Under the pieces are notes generated by a model. It was not told the origin of the DNA. It was given only the letters and a program-made list of their open reading frames with translations, and did not search any database. From UBA5704 sp036380715 (GTDB lineage: Bacteria > Acidobacteriota > Thermoanaerobaculia > Multivoradales > UBA5704): 64,000 bases of DNA. Both the position numbers and the translations under genes were made by a program. The DNA is taken from contig DASVEF010000312.1 of NCBI GenBank assembly GCA_036380715.1, forward strand, positions 1 to 64,000. The letters run 5' to 3'. Each line of letters opens with the position of its first letter. Within the stretch, counting starts at the first letter, position 1. Positions 53,384 through 64,000 of the stretch are shown here, piece by piece.

Positions 53384-53463
53384 CGTCTCTCCTCGAACGG
53401 ATGGGACAGCGGATCGTAACACGCTGTTCGGGCGGCGCCGGTCGCGAATTCGGCGATCCGATG

Positions 53464-53469
53464 TACAAT
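53464..53469 (+). promoter_or_regulatory. Possible -10 element of the metzincin gene
   Basis: TACAAT lies about 110 bases before ATG 53582 and matches the -10 consensus at five of six positions. The -35 region is poor. The 198-bp gap between divergent genes must hold promoters for both directions. Confidence 0.3.
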
Positions 53470-53581
53470 GCGCCTCTGTACATCGATCGACGTAGAGACG
53501 CGCAGGACCGGCCTACCGAACGCCTCCGGAGTCTTCGCTTCGTCGTCCGGCGTCCAGAAAGCTTTCTCTAGGAGTGATGTC

Positions 53582-55528
53582 ATGAGTATGCAAAGCATTT
53601 CCCGGCGCGTCTCGCTCGCCCTGCTGCTGGCGGCGCTCGCCGGCGGCCCGCTGGCGGCCACCAGCTTCGTCATGGTCTCGGACGAGGCGCTCGTGGACGG
53701 GGCCCCGCTCGCCGTGGTCGGCCGGGTCGCTTCGGTCGACCGCGAGGCCGGCCTGAAGATCCAGGGCGGCTCCATGCCGGTGACGGAGTACGTGGTGGAG
53801 GTCCAGGAGTCGCTCAAGGGGCAGGCCCCGGGCCAGCTCGTCAAGGTGCGCGTGCCCGGCGGCGTCGGCGGCAACGGCCTCGCGCTCAAGGTCTTCGGCG
53901 CGCCGAGGTTCCACCAGGGGGAGCGCGCGCTGCTGTTCCTGGAGCCGGACGGCCGCGGCGCCTTCCGCCTCGCCCACTTCCTGCTCGGCGCCTTCCACGA
54001 GGTCCCGGCGGACGGCCGCAGGCTCGCGCTGCGCCACCTGAGCGAGGCGCGGGAGATGCGGGTCACCGAGACCGGCGTCGCGCCGGCCCCGGCGGCCAAG
54101 AAGGACCCCCTGCGCGACTTCGACCAGTTCGCCCGCTGGGTGGCGGCGCGCGCGGGGAACCGGCGTCTGGAGACCGGCTATCTGGTCCAGGAGAACGAAG
54201 CGGGGCGGCTGCGCCAGATCGCCGGCAAGTACACCCTGTTCGAGGACCCGGACGACGGCCGGAACATGCGCTGGTTCAACTTCGACACCGCCGGCGATGT
54301 GAGCTGGCGGGCTTTCGCCACCGGCCAGCAGGGCCTCGCGGGCGGCGGCTACGCCGAGTTCCGGCGCGCCCTCCAGGTCTGGAACGCCGAGACGCAGACT
54401 CCGATCCGGTACCAGTACGACGGCACCACCACGGACTCCAGCGGCCTGCACACCGAGCCCAGTGGCGAGCCGGACGAGCTGAACACCATCGTCTTCAACG
54501 ATCCGCGCGACGACATGCCGACGTTCAGTTGCACCACCGGCGGCGTCCTCGCCTTCGGCGGACCCTGGTACACCTTCGCGACGTCCAACTTCCAGGGCCG
54601 GCCGTACCACCACATCGTGTACGCGGACATCGTGATCAACAACGGTCTGGGCTGCTTCTTCACCGGCTCGACCGCCAGCGAGGACGCCGAGGAGCTGTTC
54701 GGCCACGAGCTCGGGCACACCCTGGGCCTCGACCACTCTTGCGGCGACGACGGCGGACCCGATCCGGAGTGCGACAACCCGACGCTCGACAACGCCATGA
54801 TGCGCGCCTTCATCCACGGCGAAGGCCGGGGAGCCCGCCTCAACAGCGACGACCAGAGAGCCGTGCGCTTCCTCTACCGGCAGAGCGGGCTCGCGGCGCC
54901 CACCAACCTCGGCGCCTCGCCGCTGAACACCACCGAGATCCGCCTGATCTGGGAGGACAACGCCGCCAACGAGACCGGCTACCGGATCGAGGCCAAGGTT
55001 CTCGGCGGCGCGTACGCGGAGATCGGCACGGTCGGGGCGAACGTCACCTCGGCCGACGTCATCGACCTCGCCCCGGCCACCGGCTACAGCTTCCGCGTGC
55101 GCGCCACGAACGCCTCCGGGAACTCCGACTACTCCAACGAAGCGACCGCCGCCACCCTCGGCGAGATCGGCCCCTGCGTCGAGGACGCCCACACCCTCTG
55201 CCTCAACAACGACCGCTTCCGCGTGCAGGTCGCCTGGCGGATCGCCTCGGGCCAGACCGGAGTGGGCTCGGTCGTCCCGGTCACGTCCGACGACTCCGGG
55301 CTGCTCTGGTTCTTCGACGCCAACAACTGGGAGATGCTGGTCAAGGTCCTGAACGGCTGCAGCGCCCCCAACCCGCGCTACTGGGTGTTCTTCGCGGCGA
55401 CCACCAATGTCCAGTACACTGTTACGGTGACAGACACCCAGACAGGAGCGGTGAAGGTCTACTTCAATCCGCTCAACACGACCTCTCCTGCCGTGACCGA
55501 TACGGGCGCATTCGCGACCTGTCCGTGA
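53582..55528 (+). CDS. Secreted metzincin-type metalloprotease with FN3 domain
   Basis: This is a 648-aa protein from ATG 53582 (AGGAG eight bases upstream) with a signal peptide (ISRRVSLALLLAALAGGPLA). The zinc motif FGHELGHTLGLDHS (about residue 375) is HExxHxxGxxH, typical of matrixins; a Met-turn candidate is DNAMMRAFIH. A fibronectin type III domain follows (about 440-530, APTNLGASPLNTTEIRLIWE to SFRVRATNASG). The last ~110 residues begin CVEDAHTLCLNNDRFRVQVA, a domain often seen at the end of secreted acidobacterial proteins. A regulatory N-terminal pro-region (30-200) is likely. It is probably an extracellular protease. Confidence 0.88.
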   Translation: MSMQSISRRVSLALLLAALAGGPLAATSFVMVSDEALVDGAPLAVVGRVASVDREAGLKIQGGSMPVTEYVVEVQESLKGQAPGQLVKVRVPGGVGGNGLALKVFGAPRFHQGERALLFLEPDGRGAFRLAHFLLGAFHEVPADGRRLALRHLSEAREMRVTETGVAPAPAAKKDPLRDFDQFARWVAARAGNRRLETGYLVQENEAGRLRQIAGKYTLFEDPDDGRNMRWFNFDTAGDVSWRAFATGQQGLAGGGYAEFRRALQVWNAETQTPIRYQYDGTTTDSSGLHTEPSGEPDELNTIVFNDPRDDMPTFSCTTGGVLAFGGPWYTFATSNFQGRPYHHIVYADIVINNGLGCFFTGSTASEDAEELFGHELGHTLGLDHSCGDDGGPDPECDNPTLDNAMMRAFIHGEGRGARLNSDDQRAVRFLYRQSGLAAPTNLGASPLNTTEIRLIWEDNAANETGYRIEAKVLGGAYAEIGTVGANVTSADVIDLAPATGYSFRVRATNASGNSDYSNEATAATLGEIGPCVEDAHTLCLNNDRFRVQVAWRIASGQTGVGSVVPVTSDDSGLLWFFDANNWEMLVKVLNGCSAPNPRYWVFFAATTNVQYTVTVTDTQTGAVKVYFNPLNTTSPAVTDTGAFATCP

Positions 55529-55548
55529 CGAGCCGGCGACATCCCTTC

Positions 55549-55592
55549 GCGCCCCCCCACGGCGCCGCGGCCGCGGCGCCGTGGGGGGGCGC
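55549..55592. terminator. 44-bp perfect palindrome, probable bidirectional terminator
   Basis: A perfect 22-base stem runs from GCGCCCCCCCACGGCGCC to its complement, with no loop bases left over. It starts 21 bp after the protease stop. No T-run follows, so it may act as a structural RNA stabiliser or as a factor-dependent stop. Confidence 0.65.
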
Positions 55593-55715
55593 GGTTATCG
55601 ATCATCTGCTATTATCGAATCAACTTTCGGTCGTCAGGCGCCCTCTCCGCCGTGAGGCGGTCAGGACCACCGTCCTGAGACCCGCGCCGGCGACCCCCGG
55701 CTTTGCAGAAGAAAC

Positions 55716-55735
55716 GGCCGGTTTCGGCCAAGGAG
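55716..55735 (+). promoter_or_regulatory. Hairpin touching the ribosome binding site of the RRM gene
   Basis: GGCCG-GTTT-CGGCC (55716-55729) forms a short stable hairpin that ends one base before AAGGAG (55730-55735). The ATG is at 55746. Extension of pairing through the flanking bases could hide the ribosome binding site, for example at low temperature. Confidence 0.45.
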
Positions 55736-55745
55736 CGACAGACAG

Positions 55746-56261
55746 ATGGGCAGGAAGCTCTTCGTAGGAAACCTCAACTTCAAAACCACGAGCGACGACC
55801 TGAAGGACCTCTTCGCCGAAGCAGGGACCTGCGAGTCGGCCACGGTGATGTTCGACCGTGCCACCGGCAAATCGCGGGGCTTCGGCTTCGTCGAGATGAG
55901 CACCGACGAGGAGGCGCAGAAGGCGATCACGGAGATGAACGGCCGTGAGCTCCAGGGGCGGAACCTGAACGTCAACGAGGCCCGCGAGCGCACTCCCGGC
56001 GGCGGCGGCGGGGGACCCCGCGGCGGCGGCTATGGCGGCGGGTACAGCGGCGGCTACGGCGGAAGCGGCGGCGGCTATGGCGGCGGTGCGAGCCGCGGCG
56101 GGTACGGCGACCGCGGCGGCAGCGACTTCGGAGGCGGCGGCTTCGGCGGCGGCTTCGGCGGCGGCGACAGCCGCTCCTTCGGCGGCGGCGGCGGCGACCG
56201 GAAGCCGCGCAAGGAAGGCGGCAGCCGTCGCGGGCTGCGGGCCAAGAAGCGCAGCCTGTAG
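55746..56261 (+). CDS. RRM-type RNA-binding protein with Gly-rich tail
   Basis: This is a 171-aa protein. One RNA recognition motif (about 3-81) has RNP2 LFVGNL (5-10) and RNP1 KSRGFGFVEM (42-51). The C-terminal ~90 residues are rich in Gly, Tyr, Arg and Ser (GGYGGGYSGGYGGS), then a basic end (RRGLRAKKRSL). Bacterial and cyanobacterial proteins of this form bind single-stranded RNA and often rise in the cold. The low-complexity tail could drive condensation. The 217-bp leader region holds the palindrome at 55549 and the hairpin next to the ribosome binding site. Confidence 0.93.
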   Translation: MGRKLFVGNLNFKTTSDDLKDLFAEAGTCESATVMFDRATGKSRGFGFVEMSTDEEAQKAITEMNGRELQGRNLNVNEARERTPGGGGGGPRGGGYGGGYSGGYGGSGGGYGGGASRGGYGDRGGSDFGGGGFGGGFGGGDSRSFGGGGGDRKPRKEGGSRRGLRAKKRSL

Positions 56262-56420
56262 CGCTCACCGGCTTCGTTCGCGAGCCCCTCCTTACGCCCC
56301 GCTCTCCGTGGGGGATGGAATGCCACCATCTCCCCCCGCGTTGCATCCAGTGAGCCCGCGGGCGGGTCTCCGCGCCTCGCCAAGCGCCGCTAAATCAAAC
56401 GATCGACAGGCTTTGTGCAG

Positions 56421-56441
56421 CTTGTGACCGGCGGTCACAAG
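56421..56441 (+). promoter_or_regulatory. Redox-operator-like palindrome upstream of nuoB
   Basis: CTTGTGACCG and CGGTCACAAG are perfect inverted arms around a single G. The half-site TTGTGA...TCACAA resembles Rex boxes (NADH sensor) and CRP/FNR sites, but the spacer is seven bases rather than six. TTGTGA (56422-56427) could also serve as a -35, 17 bases before TGATAG (56445-56450), so a bound repressor would block the promoter. Confidence 0.55.
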
Positions 56442-56480
56442 AAGTGATAGACTCGGTGCCCGCGGAGGGAGGCTGAACCG

Positions 56481-57023
56481 ATGAACATGGTTGGAGAGAG
56501 CTGGGTCACGACGAAGTTCGAGGCCCTGGAGGATTGGGCGCAGCGCAACTCGTTCTGGCCCTTCCCGTTCGGGACCGCCTGCTGCGCCATCGAGTTCATG
56601 TCGACGGTGTCCAGCCACTACGACGTCTCCCGTTTCGGGTACGAGGTGGTGCGCTTCTCGCCCCGGCAGAGCGATCTGCTGCTGGTGGCCGGCACCATCA
56701 ACGACAAGATGGCCCCGGTCCTGAAGAAGATCTACGACCAGATGTCCGATCCCAAGTGGGTCGTCTCCATGGGCGCCTGCGCCTGCTCGGGCGGCTTCTA
56801 CCGCGCCTACCACGTGATGCAGGGGATCGACGAGATCATCCCGGTCGACGTCTACGTGCCGGGCTGCCCGCCGACGCCGGAGGGGCTGATCTACGGCATC
56901 CTCCAGCTCAAGGAGAAGGTCATCCGCGACCGCCGGAAGCACGCTGCCCGCCAGGAGGGCGCGCAGCAGTCCGAACCCGGGAAGGAGACGATCGGTGCCG
57001 ACACTGGCCCCGCCACCGCCTGA
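56481..57023 (+). CDS. nuoB: NADH-quinone oxidoreductase subunit B
   Basis: This is a 180-aa protein. The N2 iron-sulfur cluster ligands are visible: FGTACCAIEFM (two adjacent Cys), GACACSGGFY and VPGCPPTPEGL. It has the normal length plus a short polar tail. It is the proximal cluster subunit that passes electrons to quinone. GGAGGGAGG lies about eight bases before the ATG. The gene overlaps nuoCD by 29 bp. No nuoA precedes it, so the operon is incomplete here. Confidence 0.97.
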   Translation: MNMVGESWVTTKFEALEDWAQRNSFWPFPFGTACCAIEFMSTVSSHYDVSRFGYEVVRFSPRQSDLLLVAGTINDKMAPVLKKIYDQMSDPKWVVSMGACACSGGFYRAYHVMQGIDEIIPVDVYVPGCPPTPEGLIYGILQLKEKVIRDRRKHAARQEGAQQSEPGKETIGADTGPATA

Positions 57024-58725
57024 GACCCTGACCTCCCCCGAGCTGGAGGCCGTCCGCGCGAAGTTTCCCGAGGGGAGCATCACGCCGCAGGAAGGACCCA
57101 ACGTTCCAGGAGACCAGCCGACCTGGATCGTTCAACGCGACGCCTTGGCCGCCGTGGCCCGCGAGCTCAAGGAGAACCCCGCCACCCAGTTCGACCTGGG
57201 GCCGGACCTCTGCGGCGTCGACTTCCCCGACCGCGCGGAGCGCTTCGAGGCGGTCTACCACCTCTATTCCATCCCGCGCGGGGCGCGCCTGCGCCTCAAG
57301 GTCCCGCTGCGCGAGGACGACGCGGTTCTCCCGTCCCTGATCCCCGTCTGGAAGGGGCTCAACTGGTTCGAGCGCGAGATCTACGACATGTTCGGGTTCC
57401 ACGTCGAGGGGCACCCGAACCTGCGGCGCATCCTCTGCCATGAGGGGTTCCAGGGGCACGCCCTGCGCAAGGACTATGATCCGGCGCGGCGCTGGATCCT
57501 CACCGAGGACAAGATCTACAAGCCGCACTTCGATCTGCCTGAAGGCGAGGACGACCTCTTCGAGCGGATGACCGTCAACATCGGCCCGTCCCATCCGGCC
57601 ATGCACGGCACCTTCCGCCTGATGGCCGTGCTCGACGGCGAGACGATCACCGCCTCCGACGTCGAGATCGGCTATCTCCACCGCTGCTTCGAGAAGATGT
57701 CGGAGACCCACACCTGGAGCCAGGTGATCCCCTACACCGACCGCCTCAACTACTGCTCGGCCTTCATCAACAACGTCGGCTACTGCAAGACGGTGGAGAA
57801 GCTGCTGGGCGTCGAGCCGCCGCCGAAGGCGGTGTGGGCGCGGACGATCCTCTCCGAGCTCTCCCGCATCATGGACCACTGCGTCTGCAACGGCACGACG
57901 CTGGTCGACGCCGGGGCGCTGACCAACTTCTGGTACCTGTTCCAGCCGCGCGAGGAGATCTACGGCCTGCTGGAGGCGTGCTCCGGCGCCCGCCTGACCG
58001 TCTCCTACGGGCGCATCGGCGGCTTGGCGAACGACCTGCCGCCCGACTTCATGGAGCGGTGCCGGAGGCTGCTGGAGATCATCCCGCCGTTCGTCGAGGA
58101 CGTGGAGACGCTGGTCAACAAGAACCGGATCTGGATCGACCGCTCCGTGGGGATCGCCGCGATCTCCGGCGAAGAGGCGGTCAACTGGGGCTGGACCGGC
58201 CCCTGCCTGCGGGCGAGCGGCGTCCCCTACGACGTGCGCCGGGCTCACCCCTACGACCTCTACGACACGGTCGACTGGGAGGTGCCGGTGCTCTACGGCG
58301 GCGACGTCTACGACCGCTTCCGCATCCGCATGATGGAGATCCGCGAATCGCTCAAGATCATCCGCCAGCTCCTCGACCGTGGCATGCCGGACGGACCGCA
58401 CATCGTGGACGACCCGCACATCGCGCTGCCGCCCAAGGAGGCCTGCTACAACCAGATGGAGGCCATGATCTACCACTTCAAGCTGGTCATGGACGGCATC
58501 CAGGTGCCGGCGGGCGAGATGTACTCGGCGACCGAGGGCGCGAACGGCGAGCTGGGCTTCTACGCCATCAGCGACGGCACGGGCAAGCCGTACCGGCTCC
58601 ACGCCCGGGGGCCGTGCTTCCCAATCTTTTCCACTTTTTCCCGCCTGATCAACGGCGGCTCGGTCTCCGACGCCATCGTCTCGCTGGGCGGCCTGAACAT
58701 CATCGCGGGAGAGCTCGAACGATGA
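56995..58725 (+). CDS. nuoCD: NADH-quinone oxidoreductase fused subunit C/D
   Basis: This is a 576-aa protein from GTG 56995. Residues ~20-185 form the NuoC domain (WKGLNWFEREIYDMFGFHVE and RRILCHEGFQGHALRKDY). Residues ~195-576 form the NuoD domain (NIGPSHPAMHGTFRLMAVLD and EIGYLHRCFEKMSE, the quinone-site His-Tyr region). The C-terminal GGLNIIAGELER end is typical, so the subunit appears complete. The fusion is known in several bacterial groups. It is coupled to nuoI by ATGA at 58722-58725. Confidence 0.97.
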   Translation: MPTLAPPPPETLTSPELEAVRAKFPEGSITPQEGPNVPGDQPTWIVQRDALAAVARELKENPATQFDLGPDLCGVDFPDRAERFEAVYHLYSIPRGARLRLKVPLREDDAVLPSLIPVWKGLNWFEREIYDMFGFHVEGHPNLRRILCHEGFQGHALRKDYDPARRWILTEDKIYKPHFDLPEGEDDLFERMTVNIGPSHPAMHGTFRLMAVLDGETITASDVEIGYLHRCFEKMSETHTWSQVIPYTDRLNYCSAFINNVGYCKTVEKLLGVEPPPKAVWARTILSELSRIMDHCVCNGTTLVDAGALTNFWYLFQPREEIYGLLEACSGARLTVSYGRIGGLANDLPPDFMERCRRLLEIIPPFVEDVETLVNKNRIWIDRSVGIAAISGEEAVNWGWTGPCLRASGVPYDVRRAHPYDLYDTVDWEVPVLYGGDVYDRFRIRMMEIRESLKIIRQLLDRGMPDGPHIVDDPHIALPPKEACYNQMEAMIYHFKLVMDGIQVPAGEMYSATEGANGELGFYAISDGTGKPYRLHARGPCFPIFSTFSRLINGGSVSDAIVSLGGLNIIAGELER

Positions 58726-59420
58726 CCCAGCCGATCGCGCAAACCGCGCAACCGACTCCGCCCCCGCCGCCGCCCGGCCGGCCGGTCCTGCGGACGCCGT
58801 ATCCGACCGAGGTGAGGCCCTACAAGCCCGGCTTCGCGGAGCGGCTCTACCTGCCGCTGCTCGGCGGCCTCGTGGTGACGATGCGCCACTTCCTGCGCAA
58901 CCTCTTCGGGCGCAGCAAGATGTACACCATCGAGTACCCGGAGAAGCGGCGCGAGTACAGCCACCGGTTCCGCGGCCATCACATCCTGACCACCCGGCCC
59001 GACGGCTCGGTGCGGTGCGTGGCCTGCTACCTGTGCGCGCAGGCCTGCCCGGCCGAGTGCATCCACATCGAGGCGGGCGAGCACCCGGACGTCAACATCG
59101 AGAAGTACCCGGTCGTCTACGAGATCGACATGCTGCGCTGCATCTTCTGCGGCTACTGCGTGGACGCCTGCCCGGAAGAGGCCATCATCATGAGCAACAA
59201 CTACGACATGGCCTACTTCACCCGCGAGCAGTCGATCGTCGGCAAGCCCGACCTGATGAAGCCGTTCACCTTCGACGAGAGCCAGCTCGGCTACCGGCCG
59301 CGCTTCCCCGAGGAGGACGCCAAACGCTCCCGCATGCGCCGCGACGCCTTCGACCTGGTGCAGGCGGCCAAGCGGGCCCAGGAGCTGGAGGAGACCGCGG
59401 CGCGGGCGGCGGGGAGGTAG
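58722..59420 (+). CDS. nuoI: NADH-quinone oxidoreductase subunit I
   Basis: This is a 232-aa protein. It carries two 4Fe-4S motifs, CVACYLCAQACP and CIFCGYCVDACPEEAI. The N-terminus is a proline-rich extension before the usual LRNLFGRSKMYTIEYPEKRR. It forms the N6a/N6b electron wire between the input arm and NuoB. The C-terminal extension (AKRAQELEETAARAAG) is longer than usual. The other nuo genes do not follow; korA begins 135 bp later. Confidence 0.96.
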   Translation: MTQPIAQTAQPTPPPPPPGRPVLRTPYPTEVRPYKPGFAERLYLPLLGGLVVTMRHFLRNLFGRSKMYTIEYPEKRREYSHRFRGHHILTTRPDGSVRCVACYLCAQACPAECIHIEAGEHPDVNIEKYPVVYEIDMLRCIFCGYCVDACPEEAIIMSNNYDMAYFTREQSIVGKPDLMKPFTFDESQLGYRPRFPEEDAKRSRMRRDAFDLVQAAKRAQELEETAARAAGR

Positions 59421-59555
59421 GCCGAAAACCACCCCCTCGTGCGGTTCCTCGCGTCCCCCTGCATCATGACCCCCAATCGAGCGGGTGCTCTGGTAAGATC
59501 TCCGGGGCATTCTCCTTGGATTTTCTTTGTTCTCACTCCCTGAAAAGAGAGGACC

Positions 59556-62457
<2,902 letters not shown>

Positions 62458-62480
62458 GACTCCACTCTTCCCCAAAACGA

Positions 62481-62514
62481 AGAACGGCCGGCGGAGACGC
62501 CGGCCGTTCTCTTT
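62481..62514. terminator. Intrinsic terminator between korB and the convergent gene
   Basis: AGAACGGCCGGC (62481-62492) and GCCGGCCGTTCT (62499-62510) form a 12-base perfect stem with loop GGAGAC, followed by CTTT. An AAAACG stretch on the left side could give a T-run for the other strand, so it may work both ways. Confidence 0.85.
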
Positions 62515-62525
62515 CCGGTCTCATT

Positions 62526-64000
62526 CTACGGCTGGTGCTCAGTTGCGGGCGTCGCGGCGTTTTCTAGAGCCGCCAAGCGCGCATCGAGCTTCGTATTCTC
62601 ACTCTGCAGCTCGGCGATCCTGGCCTGCTGGGCCTGAATCCGCTCGTGTTGTGTCAAGGTGTAGAGGGCCAGCTCTTCGATCTTCTCCAGCAGGCGCATT
62701 TGGAACTGGCCGAGATTGAGGCCCTGTTTCCTGATTTCCGCCGCGTTCGGGACATTCGGGAGGTGCTTTTCCTGAGCGACGAACTCTCTCAGCTCGTGTA
62801 AGGGCATCAGCTCATAGCTCGGCTCGAAGACGTAGTCGGGCGCGTTGAGGGTCACGCCGTCGTCGATGAACGAGCCCCCCGAGACACGAATATCTCCGCC
62901 ATTTACGTGGAGCTTGGAGGAGGGCGCCTGGGTGCCGATGCCGACATTACCGTCAGATGTGACGCGCATCCGCTCCACGAAGTTGGTGAGTATGACAATT
63001 GGCCTGTTGTTGACGCTGTTCAGTCGGGTCGTAAAAGCTGCGTTATCGAGCCCGAAGAAGAGCCCGCTGGTGCCGGTGTTGTCGAAATACTCGATCCCAG
63101 GGTAACCCGTCGGGCTGGAGTTCGTGAGCCTGGCAGTTGCTGAGCTTGCGAGGTTCGCCCTGACGTCGAGATGGGCGAGGGCGGGGCTCGCTGTGCCAAT
63201 CCCCACTCGACCGTCGCTGGCGATCACCAGAGAATCGGTGGGAGCGCCGGCCTTGATCCGGAAGGGCACGCTCGAGCTGTTCGTGACGTCCTTGACCAAC
63301 AGTTCCGTGTGGTTCGCGCCAATGTCCCAGGTCCTCGCCGAGAGCCCTCCGGTGCCGTCCTGCTCCAGCCGAAGGGTCGGCGTGTTCCCGCTCAAGGTAT
63401 GGATGTCCTGGGCCGGCGTGGCGGTTCCTAGGCCCAGGTTGCCATTCGTCCTCACATAAAGAGCATTGGCGGGAGCGTCGCCTTCGACCGTAAAGGGCCG
63501 ACGATTGGCGTCGACATCACGGAGCGTGAAGTATTCTCCTGATCCGAGAATGTCGTTGGCAAAGAGCTCCCAAGCATGAGCGGCCGTAAAGCCATCGGGT
63601 TGATCGTCAAAGATGATCTTGGTGTGAGTAGACTCCGTAAGCCGAAGGAAGTATTCGTCGACGTTTTCGTCGCAACGATAACCTATGCAGGCGCCGCCTT
63701 TGACGTAGAGGTCCCCTGGCACCACCAGGTTCGGGTCCCCCTCCTGCTGCTCGGCCGTGATCTGGTTGACCCTGGAATCGGAAGGAGTAGCAGCTTCGGA
63801 TTTACCGGGTGCCAGTGTCACGAAGCTTCCATCCTGAACGGAGAGATAGCCCGAGAGAACCAGCGGCTGCCCAGGCGGTCTGCCAGTCCCCTGCACGAAG
63901 CGCAACTCGTAGGTGTACATGCCGTCAGGCAGGAGGCCGCCGTCCCCTTCGGATAGCGTCAGAGATGGAGTCTGCCCGGCATCAAACTCCCGCCGGATAA
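62526..64000 (-). CDS. Tail-fibre-like secreted protein, 5' part outside the window
   Basis: The reading frame is open from 64000 to a stop at 62526. An ATG at 63920 is internal, since sequence upstream continues in frame with EFDAGQTPSLTLSEGDGG. At least 491 residues are present. Repeats of the form GNxGLGTxxPAQ/GRVGIGTASPA are typical of phage-tail-fibre and Bacteroidetes/Acidobacteria surface proteins. The C-terminus DYVFEPSYELMPLHELREFV, then KHLPNVPNAAEIRKQGLNLG, is the common end module. A coiled coil follows (QAQQARIAELQSENTKLDAR). It is probably a trimeric surface or extracellular protein. Confidence 0.85.
   Translation of the reverse strand, partial: IRREFDAGQTPSLTLSEGDGGLLPDGMYTYELRFVQGTGRPPGQPLVLSGYLSVQDGSFVTLAPGKSEAATPSDSRVNQITAEQQEGDPNLVVPGDLYVKGGACIGYRCDENVDEYFLRLTESTHTKIIFDDQPDGFTAAHAWELFANDILGSGEYFTLRDVDANRRPFTVEGDAPANALYVRTNGNLGLGTATPAQDIHTLSGNTPTLRLEQDGTGGLSARTWDIGANHTELLVKDVTNSSSVPFRIKAGAPTDSLVIASDGRVGIGTASPALAHLDVRANLASSATARLTNSSPTGYPGIEYFDNTGTSGLFFGLDNAAFTTRLNSVNNRPIVILTNFVERMRVTSDGNVGIGTQAPSSKLHVNGGDIRVSGGSFIDDGVTLNAPDYVFEPSYELMPLHELREFVAQEKHLPNVPNAAEIRKQGLNLGQFQMRLLEKIEELALYTLTQHERIQAQQARIAELQSENTKLDARLAALENAATPATEHQP

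Noticed and set aside
62526..63920. Prophage boundary at the tail-fibre-like gene
   Set aside because: No other phage gene, integrase or attachment site was seen. These repeat proteins are common outside phages.

Overview
The window is GC-rich chromosomal DNA, tightly packed, with most intergenic gaps under 100 bp. Several traits fit an Acidobacteriota lineage of the Thermoanaerobaculia/Holophagae type: extreme GC bias at third positions, fused nuoCD, a KorAB-type 2-oxoacid oxidoreductase, delta-60 repeat and matrixin-FN3 secreted proteins, and GTG/TTG starts inside four-base start/stop overlaps. This assignment is an inference; Myxococcota is the main alternative. No rRNA, tRNA, CRISPR array, integrase or transposase was recognised.

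Region 1 (1-13.4 kb) is mixed. It holds a tandem repeat cut by the window edge, a MazF-type toxin-antitoxin pair, a secreted M28 peptidase, a zinc alcohol dehydrogenase, a hybrid histidine kinase coupled to an S33-type lipoprotein hydrolase, a GT-C membrane enzyme with a small membrane partner, an M14 carboxypeptidase and pheA. It ends with an unusual exported protein carrying a TIR-like domain.

Region 2 (13.5-35.9 kb) is a large surface-glycan locus. A forward operon encodes a GT2, a Wzm/Wzt-type ABC exporter, an acyltransferase, a GT2-methyltransferase fusion, a polysaccharide deacetylase and two more GT2s. It converges on a reverse operon with alternating GT4 and GT2 genes, an APH-fold kinase-like protein, a YfhO-like membrane protein, a lipoprotein PQQ-type dehydrogenase with a cytochrome c domain, and a GT-C protein upstream. 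Most neighbours overlap by ATGA, GTGA or TTGA, so they are probably translationally coupled. Several enzymes look like recent duplicates.

Region 3 (36-43.7 kb) holds a Uma2-type nuclease, a TPP riboswitch with thiC, and an unrecognised gene pair (zinc-ribbon protein plus a protein with a phasin-like coiled-coil tail). It also holds a small protein like a degenerate K+ channel, a delta-60 repeat protein, a 20/21-bp tandem array and a small conserved hypothetical.

Region 4 (43.8-53.4 kb) contains a reverse operon of a DUF4062 plus Clp_N-like protein, a Ser/Thr kinase with TPRs and an SGNH hydrolase, closed by an intrinsic terminator. This is the best candidate for an undescribed signalling or conflict module. 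Next to it lie a NodU/CmcH-type carbamoyltransferase and a DUF3857/transglutaminase protein.

Region 5 (53.4-64 kb) has a secreted metzincin, a glycine-rich RRM protein, a partial complex I operon (nuoB-nuoCD-nuoI) behind a redox-operator-like palindrome, korA-korB, a terminator, and the 3' part of a tail-fibre-like protein running off the window.

Two palindromic repeat families are scattered through the window. Family A is at 3920, 8755 and 33009 and translates to LTPxPPLPxPGEG-like peptides. Family B is at 35911 and 43967 and has inverted ends around GAGACGCCCC. Copies lie in coding sequence, supplying a C-terminus, an internal loop and a stop codon.
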